In this document: positions 45,309 to 54,124 of the stretch, piece after piece
Layout of the letters: each line of letters opens with the position of its first letter
Numbering within the stretch: position 1 is the first letter of the stretch
DNA from: Bacteroidota bacterium
GTDB taxonomy: Bacteria; Bacteroidota; Bacteroidia; Sphingobacteriales; Sphingobacteriaceae
Reading direction: 5' to 3'
NCBI GenBank assembly: GCA_013288685.1
Contig: JABDBM010000009.1
Coordinates: forward strand, 1-64,000
DNA length: 64,000 bases
Notes under the pieces: generated by a model
Told to the model about the DNA's origin: nothing
Database searches by the model: none
Seen by the model: only the letters and a program-made list of their open reading frames with translations
Program-made: the position numbers and the translations under genes

Positions 45309-46571
45309 TTAACTTGCTGTTTCTAATTTTATTGCAAAATAATCAGTGGTATCAGATGCCCCAGGTTTACTTGCAAAAAGCAAAACAAACAAAAAAATGT
45401 CATTATGCTCAACCAATCCTATTTCTGTAAAACAAAGTGCAAAAATTCCAAAAAACACTAACAATGAATAGCTGCGGCTTTTGGTATCTTTAATGGACAA
45501 AATCTGCAAAAAGATAAACAGCATCCAAACTATAACTATCCCCAGCAGCACTACTCCGCCAGATAGGGCAACCGCCAGGAAGGCATCGTGCGCCTTACCC
45601 GCCTCCCATTTCATGTGCGCAAACGTACTCAGCTTTGATTGGCTCTTCCAAAATCCCCAATATCCCCAACCTAACAACGGCTTTTGCTTTATCGCTATCA
45701 TGATGTTTTCCCAAAGCAGGGTGCGACCGGTTAACTCAGCTGATTTACCCAAAAGGCCCAAAATTTTATCATAATAATTAACGAAAAGAAAGTACGCAAA
45801 CCCCAACATCGATATCACAAAAAATATTGCTTTTCGTTTATCAAACCAGGCGACAAAAGTGCTGATAACTAATATGCCGGCTGCGGCTACAATGGAGGTT
45901 GATGATCCTGAAAGCACGATTAAACCCAACATTAAAATAGTTAGTATAGCTCCTTTTAAAGTCTTAATCTCCATGAGTGCCAAGGGTAATAACAAGGCTA
46001 AAATTGAACCCAGATTGTTTTTGTGCAGAAAAATCCCCCTTGCAAGGCCTTGGTGAAAGCCCGCCATTCTACCCCATTTTGGCACCGCTATATAAAATAA
46101 ACAAGACAGGGAAATTACAATATACAGGTAGGTTTTTAAAACCCATTCAATATTCAATTTTTTAAGATAAATAAGCTGGTAACAGAAAAACATGAACACC
46201 ATGTATTGCAAACCATTCACGAGTGTATCTGAACTTGTGGGCGACCAATATGCAGAAGCTATATAAAAAAAACCTACAGTGATAATGAGTTTATCGGCTA
46301 TCGTTAATTTTTTGTACGAAAAATTAATTTTAGGGTTAAGTAGCATTATTAGTACCACCGGCAAATATTTTAACACCTTAAGCGGCACCGAGTCCTCAAC
46401 CGCATCGGGCTGATAATCATAGAGAACGGGTGCGAAAAGGGCATTCGTAATTAATAGTAAAAATAAAACTACTATACTATCATTAATGAATGTATTTCCT
46501 TTTGCCTTCCGTGTAATTCCAAATGCTTGGTAATCAACCAGCGAGGGTTCTGTAAGCGTCATAGATTTCAT
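45309..46571 (-). CDS. O-antigen ligase/polymerase (Wzy_C) family membrane protein
   Basis: About twelve TM helices between residues 30 and 410. The Wzy_C region includes LTGRTLLWENIMIAIKQKPL, GWGYWGFWKSQSKLSTF and AHDAFLAVALSGGVVLLGI near 270-350, where GRxxLW and a glycine/His loop are characteristic of polymerases and ligases. 420 residues. The first ~38 coding bases overlap the 3' end of the upstream GT4 in another frame; the second ATG at 46562 would reduce that overlap to 29. Probably the polymerase of the wza-wzc capsule. Confidence 0.85.
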   Translation of the reverse strand: MKSMTLTEPSLVDYQAFGITRKAKGNTFINDSIVVLFLLLITNALFAPVLYDYQPDAVEDSVPLKVLKYLPVVLIMLLNPKINFSYKKLTIADKLIITVGFFYIASAYWSPTSSDTLVNGLQYMVFMFFCYQLIYLKKLNIEWVLKTYLYIVISLSCLFYIAVPKWGRMAGFHQGLARGIFLHKNNLGSILALLLPLALMEIKTLKGAILTILMLGLIVLSGSSTSIVAAAGILVISTFVAWFDKRKAIFFVISMLGFAYFLFVNYYDKILGLLGKSAELTGRTLLWENIMIAIKQKPLLGWGYWGFWKSQSKLSTFAHMKWEAGKAHDAFLAVALSGGVVLLGIVIVWMLFIFLQILSIKDTKSRSYSLLVFFGIFALCFTEIGLVEHNDIFLFVLLFASKPGASDTTDYFAIKLETAS

Positions 46572-47592
46572 GAGGATAAAGATTTAATTTTTTTCTTCCT
46601 TCTAATACTTTAAAACTCTTCTTATAATAATTCTCAACTATGGTTGCGGCTCCGGCAGCATCAAATGGGTCAACGTAATGCACATTTACCTCGTCTTTAG
46701 CAATTAATTCGGAAAACCCCGATTGAACATTACTTAAAATCATCGGGATACCTGATGTGTATATTTCCAACACGCTGTTTCCCAAACCCTCCCATAATGG
46801 AATGTGGATAAAAGTATCCATCTGCTTCACGTACGAATAATAGGATAATTCAAACCCGTGCAATATGATATTATTCCTATCGGGATATTTTGTAATCAGT
46901 TCTTTTATTTTAGTGCTGTCGCCTTCGCCAAAAAAGTGAAATTGAATATTTAAACCTTTTGCCAGCAAACTATCTATTACCTTGTAAATGGTTGGTATGT
47001 TTTTCTGTGTAGTAAGCCGCGACACCATCCCCACATGAAAAAATGATTTATCCAAACTCGCCTCTACATCATCCTTTACCATAATGGGATTGTAAATAAC
47101 ATGTATTTTATCCTCCCGGCAGTTAGTAAACTTCACCAAATCTGTTTTTACGGATTGCGAGATAGCTATGCACTTATAACACCAGTTGTATAAATATCCG
47201 GTTAAAAAATTAGCAATCCTTATTAATTTTCTTTTTTCCTTTTCGTGAAGTAGTTGTATGGTATTCGCTTCTCTTATTATTACCTTACACCTGGTAAGCT
47301 TTGACACCAATAACGCCAATATATTTGCATTAACCAAGGTTGAATATAACAGATCAATTTTTAGTTCCTTTATTTGCTTGCGCAAAGCCCCAAACGCGTA
47401 AAGGGTTTTTGTTTTGTTTAAATCAACTACATTTACCTTATCGGTTACTAACACCAAATATGGGCCTTCTTTTCGTACCAGAATCAAAAAAACTTCATCT
47501 TCAGTATTGTTAGCCAAATAGTTTGCAAACCCTACCATAATTTTTTCGGCGCCACCACTTTTTAAATCCTGAAGAAATATTCCGATTCGCAT
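46534..47592 (-). CDS. Glycosyltransferase family 4
   Basis: GT-B transferase, 352 residues. The N-terminus IGIFLQDLKSGGAEKIMVGF is the GGAE motif of capsular GT4s. Donor domain: VGMVSRLTTQKNIPTIYKVI near 187, HFFGEGDSTKIKEL and the acidic segment IHIPLWEGLGNSVLEIYTSG (E-x7-E) near 272-291. The 3' end overlaps the polymerase-like gene, indicating coupled translation. It starts 9 bases after the hexapeptide acetyltransferase. Confidence 0.87.
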   Translation of the reverse strand: MRIGIFLQDLKSGGAEKIMVGFANYLANNTEDEVFLILVRKEGPYLVLVTDKVNVVDLNKTKTLYAFGALRKQIKELKIDLLYSTLVNANILALLVSKLTRCKVIIREANTIQLLHEKEKRKLIRIANFLTGYLYNWCYKCIAISQSVKTDLVKFTNCREDKIHVIYNPIMVKDDVEASLDKSFFHVGMVSRLTTQKNIPTIYKVIDSLLAKGLNIQFHFFGEGDSTKIKELITKYPDRNNIILHGFELSYYSYVKQMDTFIHIPLWEGLGNSVLEIYTSGIPMILSNVQSGFSELIAKDEVNVHYVDPFDAAGAATIVENYYKKSFKVLEGRKKLNLYPHEIYDAYRTLAG

Positions 47593-47601
47593 ATCTATGG
47601 T

Positions 47602-48153
47602 TTAATTAACTATATTAGTTATATAAGCTACGGTTGCTTCGGCGCTTGACTTTATCACCGCCGGATTACCTACAACAACTGAGTTAGGCGGCACATCAAA
47701 ATTGACATAAGCATTGGGGGCAATTAAAACATTATCGCCTATAGTTATTTTACCAACTATAACCGCGCCGGGCCCCATATACACTTTATTGCCTATAACC
47801 GGAGCACCCTTTGATTTCCCCCTAAGCGTGTTTCCTATTGTTACCCCCTGCAGTATGGTGCAATTATCGCCAATTACTGATTTTGAATTAACAACTATCC
47901 CTCCAAAGTGCCGTATAATAAACCCCTTACCAATAGAAACCGATTTTGGTATCTGGATGCAATATTTAAAAAAATAAACATGATAAAAATACCGCGCCAA
48001 AAAGCCTTTAGGGTGAAATACCGGATACTTTTGGCAAAGCCGGAAGAAAAACATAAATCTGAACCCGGGATCGCGTTTTAAACACTTCATCAGCGTACCA
48101 AAACCACCTTTACCAGTATACCTAAACAAATCGGCTTTTATGATTGCATCCAT
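47602..48153 (-). CDS. Hexapeptide-repeat acetyltransferase (serine-acetyltransferase-like)
   Basis: 183 residues: a helical N-terminal part (about 1-70) and left-handed beta-helix coils SVSIGKGFIIRHFGGIVVNS, SVIGDNCTILQGVTIGNTLR, APVIGNKVYMGPGAVIVGKI and GDNVLIAPNAYVNFDVPPNS. The His in IRHFGG is the catalytic-type residue of CysE-like enzymes. It lacks the long CysE N-terminal domain, and sits in a polysaccharide operon, so sugar O-acetylation is more likely than cysteine synthesis. 15 bases after the flippase. Confidence 0.86.
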   Translation of the reverse strand: MDAIIKADLFRYTGKGGFGTLMKCLKRDPGFRFMFFFRLCQKYPVFHPKGFLARYFYHVYFFKYCIQIPKSVSIGKGFIIRHFGGIVVNSKSVIGDNCTILQGVTIGNTLRGKSKGAPVIGNKVYMGPGAVIVGKITIGDNVLIAPNAYVNFDVPPNSVVVGNPAVIKSSAEATVAYITNIVN

Positions 48154-48168
48154 TTTTTAATCCGTATA

Positions 48169-49449
48169 TTATGCTACACTGCTGCTTAATCCAAAGGTCT
48201 TTGACTGTCGTATGAACAACCAGTAATTTATCATGAAACCTATTAAATTTACAAAAATAGTTGACACCGTAATGCCAATTATTCCAAACTTTAAAACAAA
48301 CAGCACATCAAGCGTCACATTTACAATGGATTTAACTATCGCTGTTTTAACCAAAATTCCGGTGGCTTTAAAGGCAATTGTAGCCCTGTTTATTATTTGA
48401 CTCGATGCATAAAAAATAAAACCAATTACATTTAAAAGCAGGATCATTGCAATAATGATTTGCCGGTCCTTTGGAATCTTCGGATATAAAATACCAACAA
48501 TATGACCTTTTAAAAAGTAAATAACTACAACAATAACCGAAGTAATTCCCATGATAATATAAATTATCGTGTTCATTTTTTTCAGGTCAAATTTCTTATT
48601 AATTACATCGTTGGACCATTTTGATAAAATAATAACTAAAAACGAATTGAGTATTACGGTGAAAACCATAAATAGCTTATCGCCATAGTCGAGCATTGAA
48701 ATTGACCCAACAATAAGGAATGAAGCTACTACCTTATCAATTAATGGCGAGGCCGATGAAATGGCAGTAGACAATATTTGATATGTACAACCCTTTAAAA
48801 AGCCTCTTATTTCGGAAAACTGCCGTATCTTAAACGAAAGGTTAACCTTTTCTCTGATTTTTACAACATACAGCAAATGAATAAATTTTGCAAACTCGCC
48901 AAGGGTGTAGCCTAAAATGATGGAAAGAATGCCAATGCTTGACTGGAAGAAAAATATTGTTGCGTATATTATAACGGCCCGCGAAAGAGGAGACATTTCG
49001 GCCAAGTAAAATAAATTCTTGGAATTTAACACACCGTAAAACAAGGCGTTCTGTATAGTAAAAAAGAAAATAGGCACCGAAATTGCCAAATAAAAGAATA
49101 ATTCCTTGTGAAGGAAATAATATACACCAAAGAAAATAATAAAAAATATTGCCGAAAGAACTAATATGGATACTACAGAGTAGTAAAATATAGTGGAGAC
49201 AAAAACATTGAACAGTTCATTGTCTTTGAGTCGTTCTATCAAAAACGGAACTATGACCGAGCGGATAGCACCAGTAAAAACTATCCCTCCAAATGTTATG
49301 ATTCCATAACTAAAGAAAAAATTATCGGTTTGCTTGGATATTTTAAATACATAAGCAATGTATATGGGAATGAGAAACCCTAATATGTTAGCGAATAAGG
49401 ATAATGACGATAGCTTTAAAGTCTTTTTTATTAAACTATTTAGGACCAT
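48169..49449 (-). CDS. Lipid-linked oligosaccharide flippase (Wzx/MATE-MVF type), copy 1
   Basis: Predicted 12-14 TM membrane protein of 426 residues, LSLFANILGFLIPIYIAYVF at the start, then paired hydrophobic helices through to LFVLKFGIIGITVSTIFVNL and a basic tail. The pattern and context match Wzx/MurJ-like flippases that move undecaprenyl-linked repeat units across the inner membrane. It is less conserved than the second flippase at 58089. It heads the downstream block of the capsule cluster, 229 bases after wzc, with a 14-bp hairpin in that gap. Confidence 0.8.
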   Translation of the reverse strand: MVLNSLIKKTLKLSSLSLFANILGFLIPIYIAYVFKISKQTDNFFFSYGIITFGGIVFTGAIRSVIVPFLIERLKDNELFNVFVSTIFYYSVVSILVLSAIFFIIFFGVYYFLHKELFFYLAISVPIFFFTIQNALFYGVLNSKNLFYLAEMSPLSRAVIIYATIFFFQSSIGILSIILGYTLGEFAKFIHLLYVVKIREKVNLSFKIRQFSEIRGFLKGCTYQILSTAISSASPLIDKVVASFLIVGSISMLDYGDKLFMVFTVILNSFLVIILSKWSNDVINKKFDLKKMNTIIYIIMGITSVIVVVIYFLKGHIVGILYPKIPKDRQIIIAMILLLNVIGFIFYASSQIINRATIAFKATGILVKTAIVKSIVNVTLDVLFVLKFGIIGITVSTIFVNLIGFMINYWLFIRQSKTFGLSSSVA

Positions 49450-49624
49450 TCTGATAGTTAAAAAATTATGTTCTTTCTTCCCAGTCCTACCCCAGCTTTT
49501 ATCTACCGGTTGGATGATTATTTTAATGTGATGTATTTTTCTTTCCGTTAAATTAATTACGAGTTTAAAATACTCACTGCTTTCATTGGGGCGCTGCCGG
49601 CGAAAATCAACAGAAACAACATTA

Positions 49625-49662
49625 ACCAGGGAAACTTGTGTGTCTCAACAAATTCCCCTGGT
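49625..49662 (-). other. 14-bp hairpin in the wzc-wzx gap
   Basis: On the minus strand ACCAGGGGAATTTG pairs with CAAGTTTCCCTGGT (14 bp, two G-T pairs) around a 10-base loop, 17 bases after the wzc stop. No T-run follows directly. It may stabilise the wza-wzc transcript or attenuate expression of the downstream biosynthetic genes. Confidence 0.55.
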
Positions 49663-49678
49663 AATAACAGGCAGCCGA

Positions 49679-52108
49679 TTAGAATCTTTTCAAGACTTTT
49701 CTTATTTTTTCTCCAAAACTTGTTTTTTCCTTGCCTGCGTATGAATTGTAACTGCTATTGTAGTAACCATAACCGTAACCGTAGCCGTAACCATAACCGC
49801 CATAACCCGAAGAACTTCCTTTAATACCGTTAAATACGATAGAGAATTTAGGGAAACGTTGTGATTCCCTGATCTCGGCGATGAACTCCAACTCGTGTTT
49901 ATGGGTATACCCTTGCCTGATAACGTACAGTGATGCATCAGCAACCCTGGCAATAATCAATGCATCAGTAACCAGGTGAATCGGCGGCGAGTCAATAACG
50001 ATTTCGTCATAATGTTCTTTTAAGCTATTAATCATTTGATCGAGCCTGTCTCTTTCCAATAGTTCAGAAGGGTTCGGCAAAATCTTACCACAACTCAACA
50101 CGTCGAGTCCTTTAATACCAGATGGTTGGATTAACTTATTAAGATCTTTAATGTCGTCAGACAGGTAATTACTGATACCTGGATTTTCGGAGCTTAAACC
50201 AAAGTTTACAGATATCTTCGGTTTGCGAAGGTCCATCTCCAAAATAACTGTCTTCTTGCCTGCATAAGCCAACGTTACCGCCAAATTCGAGCTCACAAAG
50301 CTTTTTCCTTCACCGCTGACACTTGATGTAAACAGGGTTACTCGGCCACTATCTTTATTCTCGTGAAGGTGATATAGATTGGTGCGAAGCACCCTGAATT
50401 GCTCGCCAATAGCAAATTTGCTTCTGCCTTCCGAAACCACGATTTGATCGCTCGTTTTCTGATAGCCTAATTCGCCGACAATTGAAAGACCTGTTTCTTC
50501 TTCAATTTGATTGCGGTCGGTTATCAAATCATTCATAGCTTCACGCATGTACAATAAGCCTGCTGCGGCAGCCAAACCCAGCAACAACCCGAGCGCATAA
50601 ACTACTATGGGCAATGGCCATTTGGCCTTTGCAGCATGTGCATCATCAACTATTTCAGAATCAGTTGCTGTCGACGCATATCGAAGACCTACCTGCTCGC
50701 GCTTCTCCAGCAAAAACTTGTAAATAAGGTCCTTACTTTGTTGAATACGCTTCATGTTGTTTAACTCCCGGTCCATTGTTGGCACAGTAGTTAAAAATGA
50801 TTGAACGCCATCAACAATCTTTTGAAGCTGATGCTTCTGTGCTTCAAGCGTTGATTTCAGGCTAATAATTTTCTCTCGAAAATCCTCTTTAAATATCCTG
50901 ATCTGCGAATTCATTGACGCTAACAGCGGTGCAGTTGGAGGCAATGTAGCCGCAAGCTGTGCCCGCTGTACTTGTAAGTCGGATAGTTTCTGATACAATG
51001 TCGATAAATCCGCATCACCTAATGCTGTCGAAGAAACTGGAAGCTTATCCACATTTTCTGATGAATTAGCGTATTTTTCGAGACTTGCCAAAACGCCCAA
51101 CTGAACCTCAACAGTATTTAAAGCGTTTATGTTTTGCAGGCGGATGTTTTGATAGCTTACTGCTTCTGTATCCACGCTCCACGTTATATGATGGGCGCTT
51201 TTATAATCCTCAATTTTTCTTTCAATATCCGTTAAATCACCTTTAAGCGAATCTAAGCGGCGGTCGATAAATTTCAGCGTCGATGCCGATAGCTTGTTTT
51301 TATCCTCCAAAGCGTGTTCAAGATATACCGCGAGTATCGAATTCAAAATATCTTTACCACGGGCGGGCACGTTATCACTAATGGTAAGGTTTACAAATGG
51401 AGCATCTTTATCCTGCAACGCTACAGTAAGGCTTTTTATATAAAGGTCTGTAGTTAGATCCCTGTCGAATACCTGAACTACCATCGATGAATCGATATAA
51501 TTCGGAAGATTTGCGGTTGGGGTAAATTTCCAGGTACCAAAACTCATTTTTATCGGCGTTCCGTACTTTACAACTTTATCTGTTCCATCTTCATCTGTAA
51601 ACTGAAAAGTGTTGCGGTCTTTCAATTTCACCGGTATATAATAACCTTTAGGGCCGATCGTACCTGTTTCCTTTAAAAACTGAAATTTTATTGGGGTTTG
51701 ATTATACAAATCCTTAGATACCAAACCATTTTTCTCAACATAGTTAACCCATAATTGCAACTGATCAACTACCTGGTATATAATTTTTGTTGACTGCATT
51801 ACTTGTATCTCGTTTTCAACGATAACAGGTTTGTCAATCGGGTCAAGCTGTGCTTCGGCTGAATTTTGATTAACCGTTAAATTGGCGGATGACGCGGTTG
51901 GTGACTTAAACTCAAGCGTCGCATTTATTGGAAAAATGGGACTTGCGATAGATAAGTAGAAATATGCTATCCCAATAAATATTATGGCGCCCAGAACAAA
52001 CAGCGGCCAATGAAATAAATATTTCTTTATTAACCGGCTGTAGTTAGACGATTGATCGCCCGCTAAAGGTAATGCAAGGGTGGTAACTTGTGGCTTTTGC
52101 TTACTCAT
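49679..52108 (-). CDS. wzc: Polysaccharide co-polymerase / tyrosine autokinase (Wzc)
   Basis: Inner-membrane polymerisation and export regulator, 809 residues. TM1 at about 34-54, a long periplasmic Wzz domain with coiled coils, TM2 near 500-520 and a cytoplasmic BY-kinase with Walker A SSVSGEGKSFVSSNLA (about 590-605), Walker A' VILEMDLRKPKI and Walker B EIVIDSPP near 698. The C-terminal tail (about 775-800) is a Gly-Tyr repeat, SGYGGYGYGYGYGYGYY and NSSYNSY, with ten tyrosines: the autophosphorylation cluster in unusually regular form. It ends basic (KIRKVLKRF). It follows wza by 16 bases. Confidence 0.94.
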   Translation of the reverse strand: MSKQKPQVTTLALPLAGDQSSNYSRLIKKYLFHWPLFVLGAIIFIGIAYFYLSIASPIFPINATLEFKSPTASSANLTVNQNSAEAQLDPIDKPVIVENEIQVMQSTKIIYQVVDQLQLWVNYVEKNGLVSKDLYNQTPIKFQFLKETGTIGPKGYYIPVKLKDRNTFQFTDEDGTDKVVKYGTPIKMSFGTWKFTPTANLPNYIDSSMVVQVFDRDLTTDLYIKSLTVALQDKDAPFVNLTISDNVPARGKDILNSILAVYLEHALEDKNKLSASTLKFIDRRLDSLKGDLTDIERKIEDYKSAHHITWSVDTEAVSYQNIRLQNINALNTVEVQLGVLASLEKYANSSENVDKLPVSSTALGDADLSTLYQKLSDLQVQRAQLAATLPPTAPLLASMNSQIRIFKEDFREKIISLKSTLEAQKHQLQKIVDGVQSFLTTVPTMDRELNNMKRIQQSKDLIYKFLLEKREQVGLRYASTATDSEIVDDAHAAKAKWPLPIVVYALGLLLGLAAAAGLLYMREAMNDLITDRNQIEEETGLSIVGELGYQKTSDQIVVSEGRSKFAIGEQFRVLRTNLYHLHENKDSGRVTLFTSSVSGEGKSFVSSNLAVTLAYAGKKTVILEMDLRKPKISVNFGLSSENPGISNYLSDDIKDLNKLIQPSGIKGLDVLSCGKILPNPSELLERDRLDQMINSLKEHYDEIVIDSPPIHLVTDALIIARVADASLYVIRQGYTHKHELEFIAEIRESQRFPKFSIVFNGIKGSSSGYGGYGYGYGYGYGYYNSSYNSYAGKEKTSFGEKIRKVLKRF

Positions 52109-52124
52109 AAAATAAATTTATTTA

Positions 52125-52928
52125 CTATTTTCTGGTGATAAATATCGCTAAAACTGAAAGAGCTGAGATTAATAATGACACGGTTTGGATAGACGCGTCA
52201 GAAGAAATAATTTTTTGCCTGTTAGGCTTTACGTAAATGACGTCGTTATTTTTCAAATAGTAATAAGGCGAAGTGAATATCTTTTTTGAGGTCAAATCCA
52301 TCGGAATATATTCACGCTTTCCGTCAACTTCTCTTATTATCAAAATATTATTACGTATACCGGTGGCATTCAAATCGCCTGCGTAGCCAATAGCCTCATT
52401 TAACGTTAATTTTTCATCCTGAAAATTATAGGTACCCGGCCGGCCAACATCACCTAACACTGAAACCTTAAGGTTTTGAATAGAAACAGATACAGTTGGT
52501 TTAGTAAGAACTTCCTGCACTTTCGTTTCCACCAGTCGCGCAGTTTGGTCAGTTGTTAAACCGGATACTTTCACTAACCCCACAATTGGAAGATGCAGAT
52601 AACCCTCTTTATCAATAATGTAACTAACAATTGAGTTTGGCTCCGTCCTGTTATCATTACCGGCTCGGATATCAGGCATATTGGTTAACGTATTCGGGCG
52701 TTCAAGGTTATAATTGAATACATAGTCAGCGTCATTATTCATACTGGTAACATGAATACGTAACAGGTCGCCTGGTTGAATAGTAATGGGGGTATAATTG
52801 GTGATGGCTTCCCTGGTAATACTATCTTGTCGCAGATCCTGAAAATAGGGCACACTCTTATAGCTTGTACATGAAAAACTAAACAGGATAACAATAAAAA
52901 AAATGAAATTTAAATGTTTTAAGCTCAT
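52125..52928 (-). CDS. wza: Polysaccharide export outer-membrane lipoprotein (Wza family)
   Basis: Outer-membrane export channel for the capsule, 267 residues. Lipoprotein signal with lipobox FSFSC (Cys20). The poly-export domain opens YTPITIQPGDLLRIHVTSMN and continues to YIIDKEGYLHLPIVGLVKVS, followed by a SLBB-type segment VSVLGDVGRPGTYNFQDEKL and EAIGYAGDLNATGIRNNILI. A hydrophobic C-terminal segment (VSLLISALSVLAIFITRK) is usual in Bacteroidota members. First gene of the wza-wzc unit, preceded by a leader with a terminator-like hairpin. Confidence 0.93.
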   Translation of the reverse strand: MSLKHLNFIFFIVILFSFSCTSYKSVPYFQDLRQDSITREAITNYTPITIQPGDLLRIHVTSMNNDADYVFNYNLERPNTLTNMPDIRAGNDNRTEPNSIVSYIIDKEGYLHLPIVGLVKVSGLTTDQTARLVETKVQEVLTKPTVSVSIQNLKVSVLGDVGRPGTYNFQDEKLTLNEAIGYAGDLNATGIRNNILIIREVDGKREYIPMDLTSKKIFTSPYYYLKNNDVIYVKPNRQKIISSDASIQTVSLLISALSVLAIFITRK

Positions 52929-53305
52929 ATAGGATTATTTGATTGTGTATTGAAACATATATATGCATGTGATAAAGTAAATTTGGATGTTATTCCAAAC
53001 TACATCAACTAAACTCGAAAATCCAGTTTATTAAAAAGCCTTGTTTGCATTGTGTTAACAGGCTTCAAAATTGAATTTGCCCAAACACATTTTTATAAGG
53101 TTGCAAAAGGAAATCAGGAACCATTTTTTGTAATTATTTATTCAACGATAGTTTGTGTTTATTTGCTCACGAAAATAGAAAAAAAATTTAAATATTTAAA
53201 TTTTAAAGATTTTTTTTTGCACTATTTGCAGTAAATGTAGTTATTTAGTTCAATAAATTAAAAGTTACGCACATTTTATTATTATTTTTATTTAAATGCC
53301 CTTTA
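52929..53305. other. Divergent gap between wza and the YdjC-like gene
   Basis: 377 very AT-rich bases between diverging genes, so promoters in both directions are expected. It contains the attenuator-like hairpin at 53033-53065. No perfect TAnnTTTG box was found on either strand. A possible plus-strand frame of 60 codons at 53052-53234 looks random. No JUMPstart/ops element was seen. Confidence 0.5.
53033..53065 (-). terminator. Terminator-like hairpin in the wza leader (possible attenuator)
   Basis: On the minus strand AAGCCTGTT pairs with AACAAGGCTT (one bulged base), with an 11-base loop, followed by a T-run (the A-run 53033-53037 on the plus strand). It lies about 105-137 bases before the wza start, on the same strand. 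It could be an attenuator if the wza promoter lies upstream of it, or an isolated structure if the promoter is downstream. Confidence 0.5.
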
Positions 53306-54055
53306 ATGTTTATGTCAATTATACCTAATGTTATAGCTACAGCCGACGATTTTGGCCTCAATAATTCGGTTAACCGGGCCATTTTAAATTGTTTTGAAAA
53401 GGAATATATAAATAGTACATCATTTATAACCAATACATTGTATTTTGAAGAATCAGTCAGTTTAATTCATGAAAATTCAATTATTCAAAATATAGGCGTT
53501 CACATTAACCTGGCCGAGGGAAAACCCCTTACCAACTATATACCCAAACACTGGCTTGATGAAAATGGTAACTGGGACGTAAAAAAAATAAATAAAAAAA
53601 TAAATTTCTTGAATATTAATTCGAAAAATGCTTTTATAAATGAAATTGGTGCCCAAATCGATAAGGCTTTAGCTGCCAAAATCTCTATTGTTCATTTAGA
53701 TTCGCATTATCATATACATACGCTGCCCTGCTTTTATCAACTTTTTTTAGATACAGCCAAAAGATATAAGTTAAAACTACGACTTGCACAAACCTACAAC
53801 GAAGGCAGTTACATTAAGTATTTGTATAGAAAACGCATCAATAACATTTTGAAGCGAAACAATACAGCTTACTCAGCGTATTTCGAGACAGTGGATGAGT
53901 TTTTAACCCGAAGAGACAAATTTACGCGCGCAGGGGTTGTTGAGGTTATGCTGCATCCCGATTTTGACGCAGCAGGCGAACTAACTGACCATTACGATGC
54001 AGATACTATGATAAAGTGGCTATCATTCATAGAAAAAAAAAATAACGCACAATGA
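53306..54055 (+). CDS. YdjC/ChbG-family carbohydrate deacetylase
   Basis: Predicted metal-dependent N-deacetylase of acetylated sugars. It begins after a short start with the family motif VIATADDFGLNNSVNRAI (Asp-Asp metal site near 16), then NIGVHINLAEGKPL, the metal/catalytic VHLDSHYHIHTLPCFYQLF near 130-148 and VEVMLHPDFD near 213. 249 residues; ATG at 53306, or a second ATG two codons in. Single plus-strand gene between minus-strand clusters. No signal peptide, so action on a cytoplasmic or lipid-linked sugar is likelier than on secreted polymer. Confidence 0.86.
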   Translation: MFMSIIPNVIATADDFGLNNSVNRAILNCFEKEYINSTSFITNTLYFEESVSLIHENSIIQNIGVHINLAEGKPLTNYIPKHWLDENGNWDVKKINKKINFLNINSKNAFINEIGAQIDKALAAKISIVHLDSHYHIHTLPCFYQLFLDTAKRYKLKLRLAQTYNEGSYIKYLYRKRINNILKRNNTAYSAYFETVDEFLTRRDKFTRAGVVEVMLHPDFDAAGELTDHYDADTMIKWLSFIEKKNNAQ

Positions 54056-54124
54056 CATTGTATTTCTAATTGGTCATTTCTGCGTTAAAACTAATCACTA
54101 AATCAAATACCCTATTCAATCAGT

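Noticed and set aside
53052..53234. 60-codon plus-strand frame upstream of the YdjC-like gene
   Set aside because: Random AT-rich codons, non-ATG start, overlaps the wza leader hairpin.
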